Assembly (NCBI GenBank): GCA_018883865.1
Contig: JAHLFI010000078.1
Location: forward strand, 1-35,857
Reading direction: 5' to 3'
DNA from: Candidatus Oceanisphaera merdipullorum
GTDB lineage: Bacteria; Pseudomonadota; Gammaproteobacteria; Enterobacterales; Aeromonadaceae
Length of the DNA: 35,857 nucleotides
Made by a program: the position numbers and the translations under genes. Numbering within the stretch: position 1 is the first letter of the stretch; the number at the start of each line of letters is the position of its first letter. Below the pieces are notes generated by a model. The model saw nothing but the letters and a program-made list of their open reading frames with translations, had not been told where the DNA came from and did no database searches. Below are positions 8,963 through 17,451 of the stretch, piece by piece.

Positions 8963-9825
8963 AGTTAGGATTTATTGGTATAGGTCTAATGGGCAATCCC
9001 ATGACCCAGCGCTTATTACAAGCAGGCTTCGCCGTTACCGTATGGAATCGCAGCGCCGACAAGTTGAGCGAAGTGCAGGCCGCGGGCGCCACTGTAGCTA
9101 ATTCTATCAAAGAGTTAGTTGAGCAAGTGGATGTGATTTTGCTGTGCGTTGCCAATACCGAAGTGGTAGAAACTGTGGTGTTTGGTGCCGGTGGCGTTGT
9201 TGAATCTGGCCGTGCCGAGCAGTTGCTGGTGGATTTTTCTAGTTCAGATCCCACCGCCACACGCGAGTTTGCCGCCAAATTAAAAGCCGCTTGTGGCATT
9301 AACTGGGTGGACTCGCCTGTTTCCGGTGGTGTGGTGGGGGCAGAGCTTGGCACGCTGGCCATTATGTGTGGCGGCGAAGCGGCAGACATAGAGCGTATTC
9401 AACCCATTTTGGCGCCACTTTCACAACGTGCTACCCACATGGGGCCAATCGGTGCCGGCCAAGTGACTAAAGTCTGTAACCAGATGATAGTGGGCTGTAA
9501 CTTACTGGTCTTGGCCGAGATGATGGCACTGGCCAAAGCCTGCGGTGTGGCGGCGGATAAAATTCCTGAAGCACTGGCGGGCGGTTTTGCCGATTCTAAG
9601 CCGATGCAAATTACCGGTCCGTTAATGGCCGCTGAGTCAGACCCAGATCCTAAGTGGCATGTGCGTACGCTACTGAAAGACTTAGACATGGCAGTTAGTC
9701 AAAGTAAGCTCGAAGGTACCGCAGTGCCTATGTCTGGCTTGGCGGCCCAGCTAATGCGCCAACACGGTAGCAAAGGTTTCTTAGAGCGCGATCCAGCCAC
9801 TTTGATTAAGCTATACAAAGACTAA
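8959..9825 (+). CDS. NAD(P)-dependent 3-hydroxyacid dehydrogenase family protein (HIBADH/tartronate-semialdehyde reductase-like)
   Basis: 288 residues. The N-terminal Rossmann fold has GFIGIGLMG (GxGxxG at residues 7-12). The substrate-binding signature DSPVSGG is at 118-124, and the catalytic lysine is Lys171 in GAGQVTKVCNQ. The C-terminal all-helical domain ends with LLKDLDMAVSQS. Length and motifs match the beta-hydroxyacid dehydrogenase family, which reduces or oxidises 3-hydroxyisobutyrate, tartronate semialdehyde or related compounds. Its ATG overlaps the urea-transporter stop (ATGA), so the two are translationally coupled. The substrate cannot be told from sequence; the context hints at ureide or glyoxylate metabolism, where tartronate-semialdehyde reductase acts. 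Followed by a strong terminator. Confidence 0.88.
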   Translation: MKLGFIGIGLMGNPMTQRLLQAGFAVTVWNRSADKLSEVQAAGATVANSIKELVEQVDVILLCVANTEVVETVVFGAGGVVESGRAEQLLVDFSSSDPTATREFAAKLKAACGINWVDSPVSGGVVGAELGTLAIMCGGEAADIERIQPILAPLSQRATHMGPIGAGQVTKVCNQMIVGCNLLVLAEMMALAKACGVAADKIPEALAGGFADSKPMQITGPLMAAESDPDPKWHVRTLLKDLDMAVSQSKLEGTAVPMSGLAAQLMRQHGSKGFLERDPATLIKLYKD

Positions 9826-9848
9826 TCGCGACGTTAAACAGATTAGAT

Positions 9849-9873
9849 AAAGGAGCCGCAAGGCTCCTTTTTT
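9849..9873 (+). terminator. Rho-independent terminator after the urea transporter / dehydrogenase pair
   Basis: AAAGGAGCC-GCAA-GGCTCCTTT: a perfect 9-bp stem, 4-base loop and T-run, starting 24 bases after the dehydrogenase stop. Confidence 0.92.
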
Positions 9874-9924
9874 ATTTTACGGTTCAGACTTGTCTTATTT
9901 AGTGAGTTTCTAAACCCGCGCACC

Positions 9925-10194
9925 GAGGCAACTGGGTAGTCCACTCCGACACGCTTCGTGCACTTCCTTGTGACGCTCAGCACATGACGTCCCTGTCATG
10001 TGATGGTCGGCGTAGACTATCCCTGCAGCCTCTTTATAAAGTTAAGAATCATCGGCTGGCAAAGTTAACAGATAACTCAGGTGTTAATGGGAAGGCAGAA
10101 GGCCTCTGCTCAGCCGACCATCCGCGTCAGGGATGACGAGGTTGAGCCTACAGGGAAGTATTCACGGCGAGTCGGAGGGGTATGCCTTCTGCCT
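9925..10194. repeat. Copy A of a ~270-bp dispersed inverted-repeat element (two nested hairpin units)
   Basis: Two units of about 105 bp in opposite orientation: A1 at 9925-10032 and A2 at 10093-10194, with a 60-bp spacer. Each unit is a long imperfect hairpin. The A1 outer arms are GAGGC...GTAGTCcACtCCGAC and GTCGGCGTAGACTA...GCCTC; the A2 outer arms are AGGCAGAAGGC and GCCTTCTGCCT. Inside A1 is a perfect 8-bp hairpin CACATGAC-GTCCCT-GTCATGTG (9981-10002). Inside A2 is CGTC-AGGGAT-GACG (10125-10138). The reverse complement of A2 aligns with A1 along its length (CTCCGAC, CACTTCC/TACTTCC, GCTCA, TCCCTG, GATGGTCGGC). The same architecture recurs at 21780-22044. It lies between two terminators in an otherwise gene-free interval and has no coding potential. 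Confidence 0.88.
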
Positions 10195-10232
10195 GACTTA
10201 CGCCACAAATATCAGAAAAATGTATAACCAAT

Positions 10233-10257
10233 AAAAAAGGAGCCCTGCGGCTCCTTT
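10233..10257 (-). terminator. Rho-independent terminator of the hem operon
   Basis: AAAGGAGCC-CTGC-GGCTCCTTT, with a T-run when read on the minus strand, lies 27 bases past the hemY stop. The stem is identical to that of the terminator at 9849, facing it across the repeat element. Confidence 0.9.
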
Positions 10258-10283
10258 ATCGTTGTACTGAACATTGCATTTAA

Positions 10284-11564
10284 TTAAGATTTTTGCAGCT
10301 GCACCGTCGTTTTTTTGGCTTCAGTTGCAGCAGTTTCTGATGCCGCCACTGAAGCTGCAGGCCCTTCAGCTTTCGCAACTACAGCTACCGCTTTGGTGAG
10401 CGCTAAGCCTTGGCGATAATAGTCGTTGGCTTGCTTCACATCTTTACGCTGCTCGGCCAGGCTGGCTAGCAAAATGTAATCATTGGCCGTCGGCTGCAAC
10501 TTGATAGCTTGCTGCAAGTGCTGCTCGGCAAGCTCTGGCTTATTATCTTTTAAATACAACTGACCTAAGGTCGAGTGCAGTTCGGCAGAAGACTGCTTCT
10601 TGGTTTTCTTCTCTAGGTTAGTCAGCAGAGGATGATAATCGCTGAGTTGTAACTTAGTGAGGCAGGCTAAGAATCGTGGATCTGAGTCTTTATTAATGCC
10701 CTCTAACAATAACTGCAATGCTTCTTGATGGGCTTTAATTGCAATTAACCGCTCACACAAAGGCACTAGAATATCCGCTTGGTATTTTTCTTTGCGACCT
10801 AAACCTTGCCATAGAGCGATTAAGCCAGTGCTGCCTTCGGTGTTAGCCACACTATCAAACCAGCCGGCATAAGCTTGCTGCTTAAGTAAGCGGTACTCAG
10901 GCGCTTCAATTAAGCCTTCGCTGGCTAAGGTGTCGATACTGGTCATCAGCTCAGGCCATTGGCCGGTTGCTAAGTAAATATCTTTTTGTAGCTTCAACAG
11001 TGCCGGATGACGGCCGTACTCTTTGCTTAATTGCTGTATGCCAATTAAGGCTAGATCGAGCTGGCCTTGCTGATACTGCAAACGAGTCTGAGTTATGCCG
11101 ATTGCCAATCCGGCTTGTGGATTCTTCTCCTGAGCCAAGCGCAAATAATCATCGCGCTTAGCCTCATGGCCTAGCTCTTGGGCGGCGTTGGCGGCACTTA
11201 AATAGTTAAGCAGTGCTAAGTCATTATCCTTAGCGCCTTTCAACAACATCTTTTCTGCTACTGCATAATTTTCGGCCACCAAAGCCTGCATACCGCTTTG
11301 AGTGTATTTCACTGCTTTGCGGCGGCGACGCCCCACAAACCAATTGCGGGTCTTATGGCCTATGCCAAAGATGCGGCCCAGCAACCATTCTATAAACAGC
11401 AACAACACATAAAACAATACCAAGGAGACCACAAATACGGTAGCCGTGGTTTCTATGGTATAGCTGCCAACCGCTAATAACATATAGCCTTGCTGGTCGG
11501 TAATGTTAGGCCCAATAATTAGGCCGGCGGCCAGTATGGCGATGATAATCGCAAGACGTATCAT
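10284..11564 (-). CDS. hemY: HemY, inner-membrane TPR protein of the hem operon
   Basis: 426 residues. Two N-terminal membrane segments (about 3-19 and 40-63) surround the family motif GYMLLAVGSYTIETT. An RRRRKA positive cluster follows, then a periplasmic or cytoplasmic stretch of tetratricopeptide-like helices (for example LHSTLGQLYLKDNKPELAEQHLQQAI near 325-352). The last 30 or so residues are Ala/Thr-rich and low complexity. This is the proteobacterial HemY_N family, not the Bacillus HemY oxidase. It is proposed to help coordinate heme-pathway enzymes. It starts 10 bases after hemX and ends the operon. Confidence 0.9.
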   Translation of the reverse strand: MIRLAIIIAILAAGLIIGPNITDQQGYMLLAVGSYTIETTATVFVVSLVLFYVLLLFIEWLLGRIFGIGHKTRNWFVGRRRRKAVKYTQSGMQALVAENYAVAEKMLLKGAKDNDLALLNYLSAANAAQELGHEAKRDDYLRLAQEKNPQAGLAIGITQTRLQYQQGQLDLALIGIQQLSKEYGRHPALLKLQKDIYLATGQWPELMTSIDTLASEGLIEAPEYRLLKQQAYAGWFDSVANTEGSTGLIALWQGLGRKEKYQADILVPLCERLIAIKAHQEALQLLLEGINKDSDPRFLACLTKLQLSDYHPLLTNLEKKTKKQSSAELHSTLGQLYLKDNKPELAEQHLQQAIKLQPTANDYILLASLAEQRKDVKQANDYYRQGLALTKAVAVVAKAEGPAASVAASETAATEAKKTTVQLQKS

Positions 11565-11574
11565 GGATTTCCCC

Positions 11575-12885
11575 TTACTTGCCAGTTAACAGGCGTTGTA
11601 ATCTGTCATCCAGCAACTGCTGCAATTTATCTTGCGCACTAAACTGCTGTGGATACTCGACCTTGATGGTTTCACCGGCGAGCTGCTTGATTTGCTCCAG
11701 CATAGTTTGACGAACGCTATCATCGGCAAAGTAGGTGGTTAACCAAGCACTGGCCTGAGCAAGTGAGTTGTCATAAATATCCTGCTGACCGCGATACACA
11801 GCCAGCTGCGCTTGCAATAGTGTGCCTTTTAGATTTTCAGCTAAGTACCAGTGTTGCTGTGGAGACAATAAGGCTTCCACCTTGCCATCGCGACGGCGCA
11901 CGGTCACAAAATTTTCGCTGAAGCTATTCCAGCTTTTTTGTAAGTTGGCTTTCCAGTCGCTTACCGAGTTCGACACGCTAAAGTCTGGCTCTTCAGTTTC
12001 GGCCATAATCACCTTGTTTAACTTTAGCTGGTCTACTTGATTGCTGAGGCTATTGAGCTTGATCACTATACCGTCACGGTCGACGCTGGGTAACGCTTTA
12101 ATGGCGGCGATGTCCGCAGACAGTGCCTCTCGAATTGGCGTTAGGCTGGTGTCATTTACTGCAGCCAAACGGCTGTCAGCCTCGGCCAACATCATGGCGG
12201 CAGATTTACCGTCTTGCTCTAGCCACAACTTACGGCCCGCCATACGCACTAAATACTCGGCTTCTGCCAGCATCCAGTCGTTGGGGCGCTTGGTGTCTAG
12301 GTCTATTACCTTGCGCGAGACCCCAGCAATTTGCTCATTTAAACTCTCTTGCTGACTGGCGATATGGGCTAATTGCTTGGTTTGTTTCGTGTCGGCGGTG
12401 TTCAGCGCGTCTTGTACTTGCTGCTGTTGGGCTTGTAGCTGTTGCTGTAATTGCTGGAGCTGTTCGGCTTGGGCTAGGGAAGCTTGATGGCCATGCCAAT
12501 ACACAATAACGGCCAAAATTATGGCGATGACGATGGCGATAATGGCCAGTATCTTGCCGGAGCCTGAAGATTTAGCTGCTTTATCGGATGCAGGAGGTGG
12601 CTGTGGCGGTGAGTTGGCGCCACTGGTGCTAGGGCCGCCCATGTTAGTACTACTCTTAGGGCTGGCGGCTTTTAGGTCAGCGGCTGTGCCTTGAGCCTGA
12701 GTGCTGGCGCTCAGGACAGCTTCTGGTTTGGTGTCTGCATTATTATTGGTAGCTGCACTGGCAGGCGCCATTGCCGGCGCACTCGCAGATGTACCTCTAC
12801 CCGCAGTAAGGGGAGTCTTGTTTAGTTCAGCGGATCTTGTATTCGAAGATTTCTGCTCTTGGGTGTTATCAGTCTTGTCTGTCAT
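11575..12885 (-). CDS. hemX: HemX, membrane-anchored coiled-coil protein (putative uroporphyrinogen-III C-methyltransferase family)
   Basis: 436 residues. The N-terminal 95 or so residues are low complexity and rich in Ala, Ser, Thr, Pro and Asn. One membrane segment follows (ILAIIAIVIAIILAVIVYW, about residues 113-131). Next is a Gln-rich coiled coil (QLQQLQQQLQAQQQQVQ, about 142-158), then the conserved HemX core with DWMLAEAEYLVRMAGRKLW. Although often labelled a methyltransferase, no SAM-binding motif is visible; a structural or regulatory role in the hem operon is more likely. I chose the ATG at 12885, which follows AGAGGA; the frame stays open 9 codons upstream. It overlaps the end of hemD by 17 bases. 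Confidence 0.88.
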   Translation of the reverse strand: MTDKTDNTQEQKSSNTRSAELNKTPLTAGRGTSASAPAMAPASAATNNNADTKPEAVLSASTQAQGTAADLKAASPKSSTNMGGPSTSGANSPPQPPPASDKAAKSSGSGKILAIIAIVIAIILAVIVYWHGHQASLAQAEQLQQLQQQLQAQQQQVQDALNTADTKQTKQLAHIASQQESLNEQIAGVSRKVIDLDTKRPNDWMLAEAEYLVRMAGRKLWLEQDGKSAAMMLAEADSRLAAVNDTSLTPIREALSADIAAIKALPSVDRDGIVIKLNSLSNQVDQLKLNKVIMAETEEPDFSVSNSVSDWKANLQKSWNSFSENFVTVRRRDGKVEALLSPQQHWYLAENLKGTLLQAQLAVYRGQQDIYDNSLAQASAWLTTYFADDSVRQTMLEQIKQLAGETIKVEYPQQFSAQDKLQQLLDDRLQRLLTGK

Positions 12886-13627
12886 TGGGTTTCCTCTCAT
12901 CCAGAGCGGCAATCAGAGCCTGATTGGATGCACCTTCTGCATTTATGAGCTGAGTGAAGCCCAGCTCCTTGGCTTCTTCTAGTACGCGTATGCTGGGCAC
13001 AATCAATAAACGGCTTAGTAGCCAGTCTTTTGTGCTGGGCGTTGCCAATTGCGCTATATGGCTTAATAAACCACCACTGGTGATGATAATACTGTCCACA
13101 CCTTGGCTCTGCCAGCTTTTCAATAATTCCCTTTGCGGATCAGCACTATATTGACGGCGATAGACTTCACAATAGTCGACGTGAGCTCCTCTCTCGGTCA
13201 AGGTTGGCGCTATCATGTGCCGCCCGCCGTTGCCGCGTAAAATGACCACCTTACGCTTTGCTAAAGACTCCAAGCCGGGCAGGGCGATAATACCCTCGGA
13301 TCTGGGGTCGTCCGGCACAGCCGCACCCTTTATGCCGACGGCAGCAAAGGCATTACCCGTGGCTTCACCCACCGCTATGTAATGAGCTTGAGGCCAAGTT
13401 AATCCCATTTTTAGCAATGCATTATGAGTAAAGTTTACTGCGGGTACGCTGACCGCTATCACATAATCGTCCGTCGTCAGCGATCCTAATAGTTCGGGTA
13501 AACGGCCTAGCTCGGCACCCTCAACAAAGCTGAGCAAAGGGCTGGTCAGAGTTTGATGGCCAGCCGCTCGCAAAGCCTGACTTAAACTACTGGCTTGGGG
13601 CTCGGGGCGTACCACCAGCACACTCAT
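12869..13627 (-). CDS. hemD: Uroporphyrinogen-III synthase HemD
   Basis: 252 residues, normal for the family. HemD closes hydroxymethylbilane with inversion of ring D to give uroporphyrinogen III. Visible features: [17 protein letters not shown] at the N-terminus, ALLKMG and [11 protein letters not shown], the interdomain [32 protein letters not shown], and [13 protein letters not shown]. It shows the weak but characteristic HEM4 pattern. The ATG overlaps the hemC stop by 4 bases (ATGA). Confidence 0.95.
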   Translation of the reverse strand: MSVLVVRPEPQASSLSQALRAAGHQTLTSPLLSFVEGAELGRLPELLGSLTTDDYVIAVSVPAVNFTHNALLKMGLTWPQAHYIAVGEATGNAFAAVGIKGAAVPDDPRSEGIIALPGLESLAKRKVVILRGNGGRHMIAPTLTERGAHVDYCEVYRRQYSADPQRELLKSWQSQGVDSIIITSGGLLSHIAQLATPSTKDWLLSRLLIVPSIRVLEEAKELGFTQLINAEGASNQALIAALDERKPNDRQD

Positions 13628-14553
13628 GACTCATAAACCTCGGCGAGTATTTTGTCGGCACCACGAGCTAACAGACGTTTAGCCATTTCTGCACCCATTT
13701 CTTTACCTTGAGTGGCAGGCCCGGTCATTTCTTCAAAGATGATTTCGGTGCCATCTGGGCGACCCACTAAACCGCGTAGCCATAATTGATCGCCTTGCAG
13801 TTCGGCATAAGAGCCAATAGGCACCTGACAACCGCCTTGCAGGCCTTTATTCATGGCGCGCTCCGCTTCTACTCGTAAACGAGTTTCCTGATGATCTAGC
13901 GGTGCTAGCAAGGCCAGTAGCTCGGCGTCATCGAGGCGGCACTCGATACCCACGGCACCTTGGCCGTTGGCGGGCAAGCTGTCTTCTGGGCTCATTAAGC
14001 TGGCGATGCGCTCTTCTAGCTCTAAGCGCTTCAGGCCAGCGGCGGCCAAGATAATAGCGTCGTATTCGCCGTCATCCAGCTTGCGTAAGCGAGTTTGCAC
14101 GTTGCCCCGCAGCACTTTGATTTCTAGGTGCGGATAGCGAGCGCGTATTTGGCATTCGCGGCGCAGGCTGGCAGTACCCACTACGGCACCGGCAGGCAGC
14201 TGCTCTAAATGGGTATAGTGATTAGAAACAAAGGCATCACGGGCGTCTTCACGCTCGCAAATTACCGTTAGACCCAAGCCTTCTGGGAATTCTACCGGCA
14301 CGTCCTTCATCGAATGCACGGCGATATCGGCTCTGTCTTCTAACATGGCTTGCTCTAACTCTTTGATGAAGAGCCCCTTACCGCCAATTTTAGCCAAAGG
14401 GGTGTCGAGCAACACATCGCCCTGAGTGGTCATGGGCACCAGTTCAACGGTAATGTGTGGGTGCAGCAATTCCAGCTGCTCTTTAACAAAATGAGCCTGC
14501 CACAGCGCTAACAGACTCTTGCGCGTAGCTATACGTATGATGCGATTTGCCAT
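13624..14553 (-). CDS. hemC: Hydroxymethylbilane synthase (porphobilinogen deaminase) HemC
   Basis: 309 residues. HemC polymerises four porphobilinogens into hydroxymethylbilane using a covalent dipyrromethane cofactor. Key residues sit at the same numbers as in E. coli: catalytic Asp84 (VHSMKDVP), Arg131-Arg132 (ASLRRECQ) and cofactor-attachment Cys242 ([10 protein letters not shown]). The first gene of hemCDXY, divergent from cyaA across 194 bases, as in other gammaproteobacteria. The minus-strand upstream region has GATAATAT, a plausible -10, near 14592-14600. Confidence 0.98.
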   Translation of the reverse strand: MANRIIRIATRKSLLALWQAHFVKEQLELLHPHITVELVPMTTQGDVLLDTPLAKIGGKGLFIKELEQAMLEDRADIAVHSMKDVPVEFPEGLGLTVICEREDARDAFVSNHYTHLEQLPAGAVVGTASLRRECQIRARYPHLEIKVLRGNVQTRLRKLDDGEYDAIILAAAGLKRLELEERIASLMSPEDSLPANGQGAVGIECRLDDAELLALLAPLDHQETRLRVEAERAMNKGLQGGCQVPIGSYAELQGDQLWLRGLVGRPDGTEIIFEEMTGPATQGKEMGAEMAKRLLARGADKILAEVYES

Positions 14554-14682
14554 TTGAATATCTTCTCTATTTTCACTAATGAATCGATATTATCATTCCT
14601 GTGCCGTCATTACAGGGGTCAAAGCCGCTTAGGTCTGATCTTGGGCGGGATAGTGGCGACATATATTGTCCATCTATTGCCG

Positions 14683-14704
14683 AATTGTTACCATGATCAC
14701 ACTT
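14683..14704. promoter_or_regulatory. CRP-binding site candidate upstream of cyaA
   Basis: AATTGTTA-CCATGA-TCACACTT fits the CRP consensus TGTGA-N6-TCACA with a perfect right half (TCACA) and four of five bases in the left half (TGTTA). It ends 43 bases before the cyaA start. A weak promoter (TTGGGC at 14641 with TATTGT at 14664, spacer 17) lies just upstream, which would put the site downstream of +1. This suggests cAMP-CRP feedback repression of cyaA, as known in enterobacteria. The site is seen in the sequence; its function is inferred. Confidence 0.6.
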
Positions 14705-14747
14705 TTGACTCGATTCGGGTCTGTGTGGTCCACCAAAGGCCGGAACT

Positions 14748-17267
14748 TTGCACACTAATATCCATCAGCATTTAGCGCGATGTGAGCAGTTTAATGCGCA
14801 AAAACAAGCCCATGCCCTCGAGGTCATGAGCCGTTACGGGCAGCAGGTCTTTCAACTACTGCCGGTGTTGCTGCATTACCATCACCCCCTGTTGCCCGGT
14901 TTCGTACCGGGTGATGTGCCTGCGGGTGTGTGCCAATTTCTCCCGAACGAGCGCCAACAAGAGTTTATTGACGACTTATGCCAAGCGGCTAACGGCCACC
15001 AAGGCTTAGAATCTGGGCAAAACGAAATTTTTGGTCTGTATTGCATGGGCAGTACTTCTTCTATCGGCCAAAGTCTGGACTCAGATCTCGATGTCTGGGT
15101 TTGCTATTCTCATACCCTAGCTCCCGAGCGAGTAGCTTGGCTGCAGCAAAAATGCCTGCTTATCTCCCAATGGGCCGCGCAACGTAAAGTTGAGCTGAAT
15201 CTGTTTCTTATCCCAGATAACAAGTTTCGCACCGACAATCAGCAGTCGGTGCAAGGCGAAAGCTGTGGCAGCGCCCAGCACTTGTTACTGTTGGATGAAT
15301 TCTATCGTAGCCACTTAGTGATAGCCGGTAAGTGCCTGGTGTGGATGTTTGCACCCGGGGGCCTAGGCCCACGTTACGACAGCTTTGTGGCGGAGCAATT
15401 TGCTAACGGCACCCTCAATCATGATCAATGGCTGGATTTGGGCGGCTTTGCCCGCATTCCGGCGGAAGAATATTTTGGCTCTGCGCTGTGGCAGCTCTAC
15501 AAGAGTATTGACTCGCCTTATAAGGCGGTGTTGAAAACCATCCTCATGGAAGCTTACTCCCACGAATATCCGGATACTCAGCTGTTGTGCCGGGATCTAA
15601 AGGCGCACTTACAAGAAACAGACCGGCTGGATGAGCGCCAAGATCACTATTTGTTGATGCTGGAAAAGGTGACCGGCTATCTAAAGTCGATTAATGATGA
15701 AAAACGCCTAGATTTGGTGCGCCGCTGTTTCTATTTGAAAGTGTCTCAAGGCATAGATTTAAGTCAGGATCGCTACGCCAAACGACGTCAACAAATTGAG
15801 AGCTTAATTTCGGCATGGGAGTGGCCGGCAGATAAGGTCACCTTGCTCAATAACCGTGACCACTGGAAGGTGGAGCAGGTGCGAATGGCTTATAAAGAGC
15901 TGCTCGAAGCCCTGATGCTCAGCTACCGTAATTTAATCCAATTTGCCCAACGTAATCGCATCAGTGAATCCATTAATCCCGAAGATATCGGTATCTTATC
16001 GCGCAAGTTATACGCCGCCTTCGAAAATTTACCGGGCAAGGTGCAGCTGCTCAACTTGGGCATAGCGCCGGACTTATCTGAGCCAAATATCAGTTTGGTG
16101 CAAGTGCCCACAGGCCGTCTGCACGAGGCGGGCTGGTATCTGTATAAACAAGGGTTAACCGCCACCGAGTTGATTGGTCACCAGCCTCTCGAACACAGTC
16201 GTTATGCCAGCAAGTTGGTGGCCTGGGCGCATTTTAATGGCCTCTTGAATAGCGACACCGAGCTGGCGCTGTTTAATCAAGATACAGACGTGAATTTAGC
16301 GCACTTACGGGAATTTAGCCGCGATCTGGCAGACTTCTTCCCGGTGCGCGCCCCCGCACCCAGCAATTTGGCGCTAAGCCGTCCTTGTGAAGTACGCGAG
16401 CTAGGCATTTTTCTAAATCTAGAATCGGATCCCACTGCCCAGTGGCGCAGTCGTGCCATTAAATTTACCACTAAAACCAGCGATCCTTTTAGTTTCGGCC
16501 AGCAAAGAGAAAACCTGATCGGCTCCATTGATATCTTGTATCGCAACTCTTGGGATGAGATTCGCTCCTTAAACTTTAGTGGTGAGGGCGCGGTATTAGA
16601 TGCCTTAACGGCTATCTTGGGCAAGATGCACCAAGGCGCTACGCCGCCAGAAAGTGTGCGAGTGTTTTGCTACAGTCAGAACTTTCGTATCCTGATTCGC
16701 ACCCGATTTGAGCTATTAATGAAAGAATGCATCGGCTTAAGACTGTCGCGAGAGCAAGAGAGCACAGTAAAAACGCTACGCTTGGGTCGCAGCGATCACG
16801 ATATTTTCTTTGAACGCCGCGGCGTGAGTGTGCAAAAACAAGAAATACCTGAGTTTACGTCTTTATCCGACCGCCCAGCCGAAAGCGCAGACACAGTGCA
16901 GCTTGACCCACAGCAAGGCAAGCCGGTGCCAGAAATCGTCGACGTGTATGCCAGTGAAGGCTTGATGCAGTTTTTCTTCGAAGACAGCGGTGACGACTAC
17001 AATCTCTATATTCTGGATGAGGCGAATCGAGTCGAGGTATATCGGCAGGTGGCGGGCAGTAAAGATGAGCTAGTACAAAGCATTAACCGCTTTTACGCTG
17101 CTAACCAGCAAGTTGCGGGTCAAAGTCGCTTTGCACATTTTAATCTGCCCCAGTATTACGAAATTGTTGAGCAGCAAGGGCGGCAGAAAGTGCTGCCCTA
17201 TAAGACGATAAAAGAGGGCCGAGACGATGCCCAACCCCTTCGGGGAGCGATAAGCTTTAAGCCGTAA
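14748..17267 (+). CDS. cyaA: Class I adenylate cyclase CyaA
   Basis: 839 residues (E. coli about 848). It makes cAMP from ATP in the cytoplasm and thereby feeds CRP. The catalytic nucleotidyltransferase motif is GSTSSIGQSLDSDLDVWV, residues 101-118, with metal-binding Asp113 and Asp115. Other class I landmarks: LLHYHHPLLPGF, LLLDEFYRS, EEYFGSALWQLYKSIDSPYK, LVRRCFYLKV, and the regulatory C-terminal half with DLSEPN and NSWDEIRSL. The start is TTG, preceded by AAAGG at 8 bases. E. coli cyaA also uses an inefficient TTG, so the weak start appears conserved as a brake on synthesis. Confidence 0.97.
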   Translation: MHTNIHQHLARCEQFNAQKQAHALEVMSRYGQQVFQLLPVLLHYHHPLLPGFVPGDVPAGVCQFLPNERQQEFIDDLCQAANGHQGLESGQNEIFGLYCMGSTSSIGQSLDSDLDVWVCYSHTLAPERVAWLQQKCLLISQWAAQRKVELNLFLIPDNKFRTDNQQSVQGESCGSAQHLLLLDEFYRSHLVIAGKCLVWMFAPGGLGPRYDSFVAEQFANGTLNHDQWLDLGGFARIPAEEYFGSALWQLYKSIDSPYKAVLKTILMEAYSHEYPDTQLLCRDLKAHLQETDRLDERQDHYLLMLEKVTGYLKSINDEKRLDLVRRCFYLKVSQGIDLSQDRYAKRRQQIESLISAWEWPADKVTLLNNRDHWKVEQVRMAYKELLEALMLSYRNLIQFAQRNRISESINPEDIGILSRKLYAAFENLPGKVQLLNLGIAPDLSEPNISLVQVPTGRLHEAGWYLYKQGLTATELIGHQPLEHSRYASKLVAWAHFNGLLNSDTELALFNQDTDVNLAHLREFSRDLADFFPVRAPAPSNLALSRPCEVRELGIFLNLESDPTAQWRSRAIKFTTKTSDPFSFGQQRENLIGSIDILYRNSWDEIRSLNFSGEGAVLDALTAILGKMHQGATPPESVRVFCYSQNFRILIRTRFELLMKECIGLRLSREQESTVKTLRLGRSDHDIFFERRGVSVQKQEIPEFTSLSDRPAESADTVQLDPQQGKPVPEIVDVYASEGLMQFFFEDSGDDYNLYILDEANRVEVYRQVAGSKDELVQSINRFYAANQQVAGQSRFAHFNLPQYYEIVEQQGRQKVLPYKTIKEGRDDAQPLRGAISFKP

Positions 17268-17347
17268 GTTAAAGAAAAGCAGCCTGAGCACCAAGGTGTA
17301 CAGGAACGCATGGAAGAGCTTAAAAACGACCAGTGATAGAATTTTGC

Positions 17348-17374
17348 GGGGTAAGATTTTATCCCTAATAATTT
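17348..17374 (+). terminator. Possible terminator after cyaA
   Basis: GGGGTAA-GATT-TTATCCC forms a 7-bp stem (one G-T pair) followed by TAATAATTT, about 80 bases after the cyaA stop. It is AT-rich with no clean T-run. The remaining 17375-17451 interval contains the CCGTG micro-repeat and no gene. Confidence 0.35.
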
Positions 17375-17451
17375 AGCTCTGTTCGCTGTTCTCTCTATTT
17401 TTCCGTGCGTTCTGTGTTCTTCCGTGGCAAATACATCTTTAGTCTATAAAT

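Noticed and set aside
9925-10194. Attenuator or riboswitch for the hem operon or a neighbour
   Set aside because: It is downstream of both flanking operons, behind their terminators, so it cannot act on their leaders; a second copy lies in an unrelated context.
9925-10194. Integron or CRISPR-type array
   Set aside because: There are only two inverted units per locus, no regularly spaced identical direct repeats, no spacers and no integrase or cas gene nearby; xerC at 20805 is the housekeeping recombinase in its usual position.
17268-17340. C-terminal extension or pseudogene after cyaA
   Set aside because: The open stretch past the stop is short, has no family features, and CyaA already has near-normal length.
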